Part shown: one piece after another, positions 1-7,994 of the stretch
Position numbering within the stretch: the stretch's first letter is position 1
How the letters are laid out: each line of letters opens with the position of its first letter
Assembly (NCBI GenBank): GCA_023146365.1
Contig: JAGLCE010000014.1
Location: 1 to 23,608, forward strand
Direction: 5' to 3'
From: Endozoicomonadaceae bacterium
GTDB taxonomy: Bacteria > Pseudomonadota > Gammaproteobacteria > Pseudomonadales > Endozoicomonadaceae
Length of the DNA stretch: 23,608 bases
Position numbers and translations under genes: made by a program
Notes under the pieces: generated by a model
Told to the model about the DNA's origin: nothing
Databases searched by the model: none
What the model saw: only the letters and a program-made list of their open reading frames with translations

Positions 1-901
1 TAATCAGGCGAGACCCGACAAGTAGTTTAAGGCTTTTCGCAGGCGTATGTTGATTAGAAATTGAGCCTCATCAATTTTATGTCTATATAAGCCACCAATT
101 TTCATTCCCTCTGGGAAGAATCGCCGTAGCAGGCCATTAGTATTCTCGTTAAATCCACGTTGCCATGAGCGGTACGGCTTGGCAAAATAGTTTTTACAGC
201 CTAATGCCTGCGTGGTCTGCGAACTCACCACCGTTATCAAACGTAATGGTCTTACAGAGACTCTTATAAGGTCTTGGCATCTTTTTGATAGCCTGACTCA
301 CTGCTTTTTTGGTCTTATTTTTAACTCTGGCTGTCAGAAGAAGTTTCGAAACACGCTCGGTCAGCGTCACAAGATACCCATCCTAACCGTGAACGGTATC
401 CCCCTCCCAGTGACCGACCTCTTCCTTCAGATCTACACAGTCAGGACACTCATCAATATCCACTCGATTAGGTATTAAGCGTGCTCCAGCCTCAACACCC
501 TTACGTTGCCGATAACGTTTTCCTTTACGTGGGAGAAGGTGGCGCCATTGGTTTTTCCTGATCAGACGATAGATGGTTTGGCAGCTAATCGTCCCATTAA
601 AAGACTCCAACTTCATCCGGCCTGCAATTTGTTCCGGAGTAAAACCTAGGCTCAGCTGAGACTTTATCTGCCGACTCACAGAGTCAGTTCTTTTATGGAA
701 TTTGATTGCGGTCTTACGCCGCTGCAGGCTATTTCGATGAGCTGCCTCAGCATCATAAGCGCAGCGTTTCAGCTCCAGGAAGATCGTTTTATTGGAACGG
801 TGTAGGTAATCACCGATCCTACGCGCCGAAAATACTAGCCCACAAAGGGATTGAATCTGGTATCGTTCAGTCAGAGTTGGCTGCTTGTAATGGTTTTCCA
901 T
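1..901 (-). pseudogene. IS30-family transposase, inactivated (nonsense codon plus frameshift), 3' end at window edge
   Basis: This is a decayed DDE transposase of the IS30 family. Reading from ATG at 901, the N-terminal part (TERYQIQ followed by a helix-turn-helix-like stretch) and the first catalytic segment HWEGDTVHG are intact. An in-frame TAG at 383-385 then interrupts the frame exactly where the family continues with D-G-Y-L-V-T-L. Read through, the same frame goes on to TFDNGGEFADH, the second catalytic Asp. A one-base shift near 210-214 then moves the sequence into the frame that carries the third catalytic segment, WQRGFNENTNG. The product ends after RKALNYLS, short of the usual C terminus, with a stop at 4-6. 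All three catalytic segments survive across broken frames, so decay is fairly recent. I could not identify terminal inverted repeats; one end may lie outside the window. Confidence 0.88.
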
Positions 902-977
902 AGGGTCACCTGGATTGTTTTGTGAGAACTACAGCCTACGAGCAGCTAGCTCTCAAATCCACTCCAAGTGTGTCGGT

Positions 978-995
978 TATTGTGGCAATCTAGGA
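978..995. repeat. 18-bp dispersed repeat, copy 1
   Basis: The sequence TATTGTGGCAATCTAGGA occurs here and again, identical and in the same orientation, at 8864-8881. This copy lies between the IS30 remnant and the glutaredoxin gene. Such a perfect match is unlikely by chance in a window of this size, but similarity does not extend beyond the 18 bases. Confidence 0.7.
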
Positions 996-1098
996 ACTAT
1001 GAGCACCTTTATAGTCAACCTCTAGCATCATTCTGTACATTTTCCGACCAGAAACTGATAGGCAATGTTATCCATTGCGAACAGAGGAGAGACTTATT

Positions 1099-1506
1099 AT
1101 GGCTATTGTACGATGGTTCCTCGGACGATTGATATTACTGGTGAACGCTCTGATTCCCGTAGGCGGTAGTATCAAGCGTACGCCAGAGGCTCAGGTGCTG
1201 GTTGACCGTAAGACGGCCAGTCTAACACTCTATGAGTTTAAAGCCTGCCCGTTCTGCGTCAAAGTGCGTCGGGGCGTCAAGCGACTGGCTCTGAATATCG
1301 AGACCCGCGATGCCAAACGCTGTGAAAAGGCTCGTGAGGAGCTGCTTCATGGCGGTGGTAGAGTGAAGGTCCCCTGCCTTAGAATTGAAGCAGAAAATGG
1401 CGATGTACACTGGAAGTATGAATCCACTGACATCATCAGCTATCTGCAGCAACACTTTTCTATAGAACAAGAACAGAACGCTCAGCACCACGCTCCCAGC
1501 CACTAA
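1099..1506 (+). CDS. Membrane-anchored glutaredoxin-like thiol-disulfide protein
   Basis: A 135-aa protein with a thioredoxin-fold glutaredoxin domain. The active site is C50-P-F-C53 in FKACPFCVKVRR. The cis-proline motif is VPCLRI (about 91-96) and the glutathione-binding turn is YESTDIISYL (about 107-116). It starts with a short hydrophobic segment (about 4-22) ahead of a basic linker, which suggests an N-terminal membrane anchor with the redox domain tethered to the inner membrane. The ATG at 1099 was chosen because GAGGAGAG lies about 8 bases upstream; the frame is open further upstream only from a TTG without such a site. It stands alone between the dead IS30 copy and convergent accessory genes. 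The likely role is glutathione-dependent dithiol reduction; the substrate cannot be told. The fold call is firm and the anchoring is inferred. Confidence 0.85.
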   Translation: MAIVRWFLGRLILLVNALIPVGGSIKRTPEAQVLVDRKTASLTLYEFKACPFCVKVRRGVKRLALNIETRDAKRCEKAREELLHGGGRVKVPCLRIEAENGDVHWKYESTDIISYLQQHFSIEQEQNAQHHAPSH

Positions 1507-1632
1507 GAGAGACTTTCATCCTGTTTTTTTAACCCAGACAGTAGTGAGAGTGGTGCACTCATTCAATCTAACACGAAGGTGGTTTTATGGCCTGCGAGCG
1601 GACTCAGCCGACAGGTAGCAACACTACCACCT

Positions 1633-1947
1633 TCAGTGACGGCGGGCAGTATTGATCAATGTTTCACGACGCTGCTTAATCAACTCTTCCAGAATCGCAA
1701 TATTGGTGGAATTATCAAGCATATGGATATTTTTGTCCAATACTATCAGGTCTTCTAGGTCATCGGTCGAGAGAATCGAGTGGCGAAATGCAATGACAGC
1801 GCTGGCATCCGCTAATAAACTTTTTTTGTACTGATTATTATCAGTGAGATAAGCCCAGCTAATGATTCGCTGTACAGCGGAAAGGTAGAATTTAGAGCGG
1901 GATAGTCGGTGAAACAGACCATTATGTGTTTCGTTAGATGATGTCAT
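1633..1947 (-). CDS. Hypothetical protein, 104 aa, in a two-gene unit
   Basis: I do not recognise this protein. It is 104 aa, predicted mostly helical and charged, with no signal peptide or membrane segment. Residues about 15-60 are mixed basic and hydrophobic (FHRLSRSKFYLSAVQRII), and residues about 60-95 form an acidic to amphipathic helix-like stretch (DDLEDLIVLDKN, then ILEELIKQRRE). The start at 1947 is preferred over the longer frame (to 2010) because AGAGG lies a few bases before this ATG, and the longer version would overlap the upstream gene. It begins 13 bases after the stop of the 238-aa gene on the same strand, so the two are probably co-transcribed. A small partner of the upstream product, such as a chaperone or subunit, is possible but unproven. 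Confidence 0.6.
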   Translation of the reverse strand: MTSSNETHNGLFHRLSRSKFYLSAVQRIISWAYLTDNNQYKKSLLADASAVIAFRHSILSTDDLEDLIVLDKNIHMLDNSTNIAILEELIKQRRETLINTARRH

Positions 1948-1960
1948 ATGGCCTCTGTGC

Positions 1961-2677
1961 TTATTCTTCTTCTGACAGGCTGACCCGCGAAGGTATCTTG
2001 GCTGCCACACTGCCCATCAAATGATTTGCAACCTCCAGCCGGTGAGCTTGGATCTTCCTTATCCAGTCGGGGAATTGGGCAGGATTGATGCCTTTTAGTA
2101 ATCTGCGCTCTTTATCCAGTAATTTTTTCAGGTCTAACTCAACATATTCCAACGCATCGATTAGTGCATCGGCACACTCCTTACGGTTGATCAGATAAAC
2201 AGCACCCAGTACGCTTGGATGGCTATTCATCGGTCGACTGTCGTTCAGTCGCGCCCGTTCAAATGCCTCCGTCAGCTCTCTTTGATTTCTCGTCTCTTTC
2301 TGAAAAGACTGCCAGTGTTTTTCCAGTTCTTCATCGGCGCGGACAAATTGTTTTCTAACCGTATCATCGATAACAGCTTCAGGAAGCCGCTGTGATGATT
2401 TATAGCTAGGTAACACGTCAGAGAACTTGGCGTGCATAAACACTTTTTCTGCCGTAGTTTTTATTTGTTGATTTTCTTCAGCTTTTTCCGAATGAGCTGT
2501 TCGTGCTACCGTTTTCGGCGCACTGAAGAGGCTATCCTCAGGAATTGAGTGATCAATATCGCCAGAAAAAGAGAGTCCATTGCCTGAATCCAGCTCATTC
2601 TGTTTGTCATCACTTTTCAGCAAAGGGCTTCCTCTGAACCAGTTTGTTGAAATAAGTGTTTGTGGAGATTCTTTCAT
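1961..2677 (-). CDS. Hypothetical protein, 238 aa, accessory region
   Basis: I do not recognise a family. The first ~75 residues are low in hydrophobicity and rich in Ser, Asp, Glu, Lys and Asn, so they are probably disordered. Residues about 95-225 look strongly helical, with charged amphipathic stretches around 107-145 (VRKQFVRADEELEKHWQSFQKE) and 165-220 (ADALIDALEYVELDLKKLLDKE), compatible with a helical bundle or coiled coil. No signal peptide or membrane segment is seen. The ATG at 2677 has AAAGGA about 11 bases upstream. The gene is followed after 13 bases by the 104-aa gene. A disordered N terminus followed by a helical body is seen in some secreted effectors, but nothing here proves secretion. 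Confidence 0.65.
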   Translation of the reverse strand: MKESPQTLISTNWFRGSPLLKSDDKQNELDSGNGLSFSGDIDHSIPEDSLFSAPKTVARTAHSEKAEENQQIKTTAEKVFMHAKFSDVLPSYKSSQRLPEAVIDDTVRKQFVRADEELEKHWQSFQKETRNQRELTEAFERARLNDSRPMNSHPSVLGAVYLINRKECADALIDALEYVELDLKKLLDKERRLLKGINPAQFPDWIRKIQAHRLEVANHLMGSVAAKIPSRVSLSEEE

Positions 2678-3245
2678 TACCTAAAAGTTCCTTTCTATGA
2701 GATGACGGCTCCCGCATAATACAGTCGTCAAATAATACTCACTAGAGAGGCTTTCGGCAGATATCTCTGTAGCTTCACAGGTTAATGATAAATTTTTGTA
2801 TTTGTTTCAAAAAACTGTCATTTTCTTGATTAGTCCTGAATCCGTGACTTCTTGGTTACTTGCACATCTCCATCACTTAAGAACACTGAGTAAGGCTTCG
2901 GATTCAACTTTTACTGAGAATTGTTCGGAATTTATTTAAAAACGCATAAACATTGACCAATAGAACTGGTTTCTGAAGGTTTTTTATGCTCTACAGAACA
3001 CAGAACACAGAACAGCATGCCCTTCGGTGAAAGCCTTTATTATCTTATTCTGGAGAGTTGTCTGCCGATTGACTCTTTCAATGGACACTCGATAGCAACG
3101 CTTCGCTTGATATTGTAAGTCAAACTCATTAAACCGACGCGCTCTCTATTCATCTACGTTTACATGGGATTTAAAATTCTACGTTGTTTTCGGCCTCTCG
3201 TTTTAGCCTTGCTTCACATTATAAAGCGCCAGAATGTTAAATTGA
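2678..3245. other. Long intergenic region without a convincing gene
   Basis: Nothing convincing is coded here. It contains three perfect copies of the heptamer ACAGAAC at 2993-3013. On the minus strand, one frame is open from 3145 to 2984 for about 50 codons and looks mildly protein-like, for example RFNEFDLQYQAKRCYR. It lacks a start codon and I cannot assign it, so it may be the remnant of a decayed gene. No clear promoter or terminator was found. Confidence 0.5.
2993..3013. repeat. Short tandem repeat, ACAGAAC x 3
   Basis: Three perfect head-to-tail copies of ACAGAAC lie in the gap between the 411-aa and 238-aa genes. The unit is 7 bp, the same length as the larger array at 11923-11985 but with a different sequence. 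Confidence 0.75.
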
Positions 3246-4481
3246 TTAACGTGCCGATTTCTTGCCAGTTGCTTGTTGTTGTGCTTGCCCCCATGCTTGA
3301 GCAATCTGTAATGCACGAGCGCGTAGTGCTATCTGTATTGACTTTGGATTGTTATTGTCTTCGCCAGACAGGGTCTGACAGAATGTCGTTTGCCATTCAT
3401 AGTTACTGATTGCCTTATTTACATCCTCATAGGCCGCTCTGACTGCATTGCTGTATTTTTCCTTATCCTTTTTTAACTTATCAATGGACGCGTCTATTTC
3501 TCTTGCGTTCTTCTTTGTTTTTCTCTGACACATCTTCTGTAAACTAGCATTACAATTAACTAAATCTACAATACATATTTCACAGCTGTCCAAGCTGATA
3601 GTTGCAGCTTCACCAAATGATTTAAGTAGCTCGAAAGGCGATGGAGTAACCTTCAATGGATGATCGCTGTCCTTATTGCGTAACTTAGATACTTTATCTT
3701 TAGCCCAATTCGAAAAACGCTTAGCTAGCATCCAAGGAGTTGTACGTTGTTTATGGTTAATATTGCTATTTGTCGTCAAGGGCACTTCATCAATATTTAT
3801 AAATTCAAAGTCTTCACTGCTATCTGACAGGCCTTCATCATTAGGTGCGATACTTCCCTCATCATTCGCTGGCATCTCTGAAATTTCAGGTTCTTTTTTA
3901 AAATCGGTAACGTTAATAGAATGTAAAGAATCTGTCTTGTTTTCAGCAGCAAAAGTGGCTGTTTCATCATTCGTACCTGGTGTGACCAGTCGTGAATTGA
4001 CCTTGGTTGTTTCTTGGTGGTAGGCCATCTTCAGTATTTCTATTTCTAGCTCCTCAAATGTTGAGGTGCTACAATTTAAGCGAAGGGAGTTAATCTTATC
4101 CAGCGCAGCCTTTTCATCGGCCAAAACAAAGCCAATCTGCGTCATTCCAGGCATGAGAATACGTGCCACATTCCGCCAATCATTACTCGAGAGTTTGTCC
4201 AGATAATCATGATTAGAATGACGAAGCCTATTGTAGATATTTTCCTCTTTTTCTTGATTGGTACTGGTAGAAGTCGTTTGCCGTTTCGACACTCCCTTTT
4301 TATTATAGAGATAGTCCGGGCTAGATTTCATGTACGAGGTCACTTGAGAGGAATCATTGACAGAAACCGTACGGCCATTATAACAACTCGTTGAAAACAT
4401 AGCAGTCGGTGTATCAATCGTGGCAGGCTGAAGTCCCTGGAACGTTAATTGATAAGTTGTGCTGCCATTACAATGGTTCAT
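3246..4481 (-). CDS. Hypothetical 411-aa protein with death-domain-like segment and acidic F-x-x-I motif; possible host-directed effector
   Basis: No certain family. Residues 1-80 are Ser/Thr/Asn-rich and probably disordered. Residues about 92-155 (LDKLSSNDWRNVARIL, then STSTFEELEIEILKMA) follow the spacing of animal death domains, where D-W-x-x-L-A-R-x-L opens helix 2 and an A-T-x-x-x-L-x-x-x-L helix ends the fold. This is a pattern-level resemblance only. Residues 200-232 are acidic with a repeated NDEG, leading to SSEDFEFINID (221-231), which matches the LC3-interacting consensus (acidic, then F-x-x-I). Residues about 318-360 are highly charged and helical (coiled-coil-like), and the tail is Gln/Ala-rich and basic. 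No signal peptide or membrane segment. The ATG at 4481 has AAGGAG 10 bases upstream. A secreted effector is a guess. Confidence 0.7.
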   Translation of the reverse strand: MNHCNGSTTYQLTFQGLQPATIDTPTAMFSTSCYNGRTVSVNDSSQVTSYMKSSPDYLYNKKGVSKRQTTSTSTNQEKEENIYNRLRHSNHDYLDKLSSNDWRNVARILMPGMTQIGFVLADEKAALDKINSLRLNCSTSTFEELEIEILKMAYHQETTKVNSRLVTPGTNDETATFAAENKTDSLHSINVTDFKKEPEISEMPANDEGSIAPNDEGLSDSSEDFEFINIDEVPLTTNSNINHKQRTTPWMLAKRFSNWAKDKVSKLRNKDSDHPLKVTPSPFELLKSFGEAATISLDSCEICIVDLVNCNASLQKMCQRKTKKNAREIDASIDKLKKDKEKYSNAVRAAYEDVNKAISNYEWQTTFCQTLSGEDNNNPKSIQIALRARALQIAQAWGQAQQQATGKKSAR

Positions 4482-4758
4482 CGTTTGTTTTCTCCTTACA
4501 TTAGTTGACTACCCTTAATTGTAAACTATTTATTTTTTGATTAAATACGACTAACGTATTGTTATTAATGCATAGTAATATTTAGAAATATAAAAATAAC
4601 CATTAATAACAGTCAGCCACTAAAATCTGTTGTCTTAGCCTCTTCGATCAACATCTCTAAAAAATGGCTCATCTGACTGCCACAAACAATAGTCTTTTAT
4701 TCTTGACTGCCGGCCATATTGGAAACAATATTTGTTTATCCCGCTATCCTCCTGCATT

Positions 4759-5436
4759 CTAACTGTCATCGAGCGCTACAAGACGGGCCTTCACTTTCTC
4801 CATAATCTTGCGAACAACCCATGGAAACGCAGCCAGCACCGCAAAGGAAAGAATCAAGCTGGGTGTCAGAATACCACTAATGCTCAGCTCTTTAACCTGC
4901 CCAAGCTGGGCACCTGCATTCACGAACACCACGGTTCCAGATAGCATGCCAACCTGACTAACCCAGTAAAATGTCCAAGTGCGAATAGGGGTCAATCCCA
5001 TCACCAAGTTAATCACAAAGAACGGAATGACTGGAATCAGGCGTAGAGTGAAAAGATAGAAGGCGCCATCCTTCGCAATTCCCTCATTGACAGTGACCAG
5101 GTAGCTACCGAACTTTGTCTGTACCGGCTCCTGCAGAAGTGATCGGGCCAAAAGGAAGGCCAGCGTAGCCCCTAAGGAGCTGGCAAACGAGATTACCAAC
5201 AGAGCGATCCATAAACCAAAAATAACACCGCCGATCAAGGTCATCAGGGCTGCACCAGGCAATGATAGTCCCGTCACTGCGACATAGGCCAGAAAGAAGA
5301 CCCCGATTGTCAGAAGCGGTTTTTCCTGATAAAGCTGTAAAAAGAAGTTGCCATCCAAGTATTGCTGAAGATCAAACCGATAAAAAACCATCATTAGCAT
5401 GATAACGATTACAACTAAAGTTGCCCTTATATTCAT
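4759..5436 (-). CDS. TVP38/TMEM64 (VTT/DedA-like) family inner-membrane protein
   Basis: A 225-aa polytopic membrane protein of the TVP38/TMEM64 family. It has an N-terminal hydrophobic segment (about 5-20) and further membrane segments around 43-58, 63-95, 125-150, 160-178 and 190-208. The VTT-domain signatures are visible: a proline/glycine-rich entry LSLPGAALMTLIGGVIFG (about 58-74), and FTLRLIPVIPFFVINLVMGLT (about 129-149) with the conserved Arg and paired prolines of the re-entrant loop. Relatives are implicated in lipid scrambling and membrane homeostasis; the substrate here is unknown. The ATG at 5436 has AAGGATTGAGG upstream, and the frame extends three codons further only through a TTG. 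It lies downstream of two phosphatidylserine decarboxylase genes on the same strand, so a link to phospholipid metabolism is suggestive, though the gap is over 200 bases. Confidence 0.88.
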   Translation of the reverse strand: MNIRATLVVIVIMLMMVFYRFDLQQYLDGNFFLQLYQEKPLLTIGVFFLAYVAVTGLSLPGAALMTLIGGVIFGLWIALLVISFASSLGATLAFLLARSLLQEPVQTKFGSYLVTVNEGIAKDGAFYLFTLRLIPVIPFFVINLVMGLTPIRTWTFYWVSQVGMLSGTVVFVNAGAQLGQVKELSISGILTPSLILSFAVLAAFPWVVRKIMEKVKARLVALDDS

Positions 5437-5681
5437 ACACCTCAATCCTTCAACGAAAAATCGTAAAGCCTGCTAGAGTCATACAATAATTGAAAGAGAC
5501 TGAAGTGTGAAATATGAGTAACTAACGGTAGCTTGTTTAGGTTTTCACTCTTTGACATGAAGGTTTCTGATGCTCATCAATAGCACTGCCATCGGTCTTG
5601 ATAGCCAGAAGCGTCAGTAGTATTGATCATACATACTCGCACTACAGACAATGCGGGTGTCTGGTGTGGATATATGGCTAA

Positions 5682-6653
5682 CTAATTGGGTCGAGCCAAA
5701 GCACTTCCCATCTTGATTTTGGTGTCTAGGCTATAGGTTTCTAGCCAGTGGATAGCAGCTTTTGGGAAAAGCAGGACAACAGTTGAACCCAGCTTGAAAA
5801 GGCCCATTTCATCACCGCGAGCCAGCGTGACTGAGCCGTCATCATAGGAATACCACAAAATATCACTGGATCCTGTTTTTACCTCGCCAGCCCAAACGGT
5901 TTCCATACTCCCGACAACCATAGCACCGACCATGATCACGGCCATCGGCCCATAATCCGTGTCGAAGATGCTGATAACGCGTTCATTACGGGCGAAAAGG
6001 TTGTCAATATTGTCCACAGAGTCCTGATTAACGGAATAGAGGCTACCTGGAACGAAAGCCATTTGCCGAAGTGTACCGGTTGCTGGCATATGAACACGGT
6101 GGTAATCACCAGGAGAGAGATAAATGGTACTAAAAAGGCCATTATCAAAGGTATCTGCCAGCTCGCGATTTCCCCCCAGCAAGGTGGTGAGATTGTATTC
6201 ATGCTGTTTGGCTTGAATGATCTTGTCGTTCTTAATCTCCCCAATCTGGCTGATTGTACCATCTACCGGACTGCTGATCAGGCTGGGATCAAGGGGTAAT
6301 GGGCGCGTGCCCTCCAGAAGGCGGCGGGTAAAAAAGTCGTTAAAAGAGGAATAATCATCAGGATCCTGATAAATGGCATCGCTCATATCAATGTCATACA
6401 TGGCAATGAATCTATGAATCAGCCAGTTTTTGAGCCACGGCCACTCCTTCTCTGCCAGTGAATAAGCCAGTTCGTTAATCAAGTGATGGGGGAGAATGTG
6501 CTGCACAATCGGAAATAATCGGTAGGCCTCTGTGCTGTCAATGGTAGAACCAACCACACGACCCCTTTGTATCTGATTATCGGTATGAACCGACTGAGAG
6601 GTCAATAGCACACAGAAAAAAAACATACACATAAAAACTCGAACATAGAACAT
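5682..6653 (-). CDS. psd: Phosphatidylserine decarboxylase proenzyme, paralogue 1 (downstream copy)
   Basis: Decarboxylates phosphatidylserine to phosphatidylethanolamine at the inner membrane after self-cleavage that creates a pyruvoyl cofactor. In the 323-aa model, catalytic Asp131 (SPVDGTIS), His188 (YHRVHMP) and the cleavage site L-G-S290-T (FKLGSTVV) are all present, so it should be active. The start is uncertain. ATG 6653 gives a hydrophobic N-terminal stretch (MFYVRVFMCMFFFCVLL) that would act as a membrane anchor, but it has no ribosome-binding site. GTG 6557 has AAAGGGG four bases upstream and gives a 291-aa soluble form that better matches the N terminus of E. coli Psd. The frame is open to 6800 through AT-rich DNA. 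Compared with the copy at 7047-7979 it is clearly related but diverged, for example in the loop between TVWAG and RGDEMG. Confidence 0.95.
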   Translation of the reverse strand: MFYVRVFMCMFFFCVLLTSQSVHTDNQIQRGRVVGSTIDSTEAYRLFPIVQHILPHHLINELAYSLAEKEWPWLKNWLIHRFIAMYDIDMSDAIYQDPDDYSSFNDFFTRRLLEGTRPLPLDPSLISSPVDGTISQIGEIKNDKIIQAKQHEYNLTTLLGGNRELADTFDNGLFSTIYLSPGDYHRVHMPATGTLRQMAFVPGSLYSVNQDSVDNIDNLFARNERVISIFDTDYGPMAVIMVGAMVVGSMETVWAGEVKTGSSDILWYSYDDGSVTLARGDEMGLFKLGSTVVLLFPKAAIHWLETYSLDTKIKMGSALARPN

Positions 6654-7046
6654 TGTAATGAATAATCCATAGTGTTTTAAATAGAAGAAACCATTATATA
6701 GACAAGTAAAACCCCATAAAGTTACGGTTAATAGAATCCGCGGATGAATAAAAACTAAAACTTGGCTGAGGGGAGCCTCTAAAAAATGTTTCTTAACCAA
6801 AAAAACTAACTAACAACTAACATGATCGGTTGACTCACTCTTAATAGAATAGGCAAAATAAAAAGGGTACGTTTTAGCTTAGATGATAGGTCGGTCATCC
6901 AACCTTCAAGTCATCCAATGCGGCCATAGCGCTCGGCTCAAACAGCGCCAGGCGGCTATTATTGCAGATTTTCGATGGCTTGTAGAGATCCCCATAAAGT
7001 CGTTTATGAAGGGTAGACTTTAATAGATTCTGTTTGATTGCTGCGA
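6654..7046. other. Intergenic gap between the two psd genes
   Basis: A 393-base stretch between tandem psd copies. It is AT-rich from about 6654 to 6870. On the minus strand, a frame overlapping the end of the upstream psd copy stays open to a TGA at 6895 (reading ...LFEPSAMAALDDLKVG), but it has no start codon or known relatives. The inverted pair AAAGTC / GACTTT lies about 30 bases after the upstream psd stop but has no T-run, so I do not call it a terminator. The spacing suggests the downstream copy has its own promoter. Confidence 0.5.
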
Positions 7047-7979
7047 TTATCTGAAATGACCGATCGTCTGCCCCATACGCACGGAATCGCCGGCATTCAG
7101 GTCATCCCGCCAATTCATCTGATCTTTACCAAACAAAACAATGGCTGTGGAGCCTAGTTTGAAACGACCCATTTCATCGCCTCGGTTCAGGTGAATGGCT
7201 TGTCGTCCTGCCTCAGTATAATCGAAGGTTTTCATGATGTGCCGTGGCGGTGTCACAACACCGGACCAAACGGTTTCAATACTGGCGACAATCATAGCAC
7301 CGACCAGAATCACCGCCATGGGGCCTTTTTCCGTATCAAAGATGCAAACCACACGCTCATTCCTAGCAAACAGGAGTGGCAGATTTTCTGTTGTGGCCTG
7401 GTTGACGGAGAATAGCCGTCCGGGTACGTGGATCATCCGACGCAGGGTACCACCAGCAGGCATATGCACCCGGTGATAATCCTTGGGTGACAAGTAGATT
7501 GTGACGAATCTTCCTTCGCTTAATTCAGTGGCCAGCGCACTGTCACCGCCAATCAGCTCTGTTAAGCTGAAATCGTGGTTCTTCGCCTGATAGAGGCGAC
7601 CATAATAGATATCCCCCAGCTGGCTGATTGCACCATCAGCAGGAGAGATAACGGCATGACTGTTGGCCGGCATAGGGCGCGCATCGTATTTAAGTAGTCG
7701 AGTAAAGAGATCATTGAAGTGAGCATAGGCCTTGGGATCCTCTTCTAACGCTTCACTCATATCCACGTCATACTGGCGGATGAACCACTGGATAAAGGCA
7801 TTCTTGAGCCAGGGGATCCGTGATTCGGCCAAGTAATGGCTGGCGCGGGAGATCAAATGGTGAGGCAGAATGGTCTGAATCGCAACAAATAGGCGGTCAA
7901 ATAATGGATTTTTTGTACTTCTATTGTCTGTCACTGTGGTCTCTATTCGTATGGCCCTAACGGCGGTGTTGTTACTCAT
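7047..7979 (-). CDS. psd: Phosphatidylserine decarboxylase proenzyme, paralogue 2 (upstream copy)
   Basis: A 310-aa bacterial phosphatidylserine decarboxylase, close to the usual length. The catalytic triad is visible as Asp115 (SPADGAIS), His172 (YHRVHMP) and Ser277 in the L-G-S-T cleavage motif (RFKLGSTA). Cleavage before Ser277 leaves a large beta chain and a short pyruvoyl alpha chain of about 34 residues. Helices near 25-70 (LFVAIQTILPHHLI, then PWLKNAFIQWFIRQYD) form the membrane-associated N-terminal part. The ATG at 7979 lies 15 bases after the rhodanese stop on the same strand, with GCAGG just upstream, so rhodanese and psd probably form an operon, as in Pseudomonas. This copy keeps the conserved rhodanese-psd neighbourhood and is the likelier housekeeping version. 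Confidence 0.97.
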   Translation of the reverse strand: MSNNTAVRAIRIETTVTDNRSTKNPLFDRLFVAIQTILPHHLISRASHYLAESRIPWLKNAFIQWFIRQYDVDMSEALEEDPKAYAHFNDLFTRLLKYDARPMPANSHAVISPADGAISQLGDIYYGRLYQAKNHDFSLTELIGGDSALATELSEGRFVTIYLSPKDYHRVHMPAGGTLRRMIHVPGRLFSVNQATTENLPLLFARNERVVCIFDTEKGPMAVILVGAMIVASIETVWSGVVTPPRHIMKTFDYTEAGRQAIHLNRGDEMGRFKLGSTAIVLFGKDQMNWRDDLNAGDSVRMGQTIGHFR

Positions 7980-7994
7980 GATGCCTGCAGTGAT

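Noticed and set aside
2984..3145. Minus-strand frame of about 50 codons that reads like protein (RFNEFDLQYQAKRCYR).
   Set aside because: No start codon, stops on both sides and no family I can name; noted only as a possible gene remnant.
6895..7100. Minus-strand open frame overlapping the end of the upstream psd copy (ends LFEPSAMAALDDLKVG).
   Set aside because: It has no plausible start codon and no recognised relatives, and it overlaps psd out of frame; probably chance.
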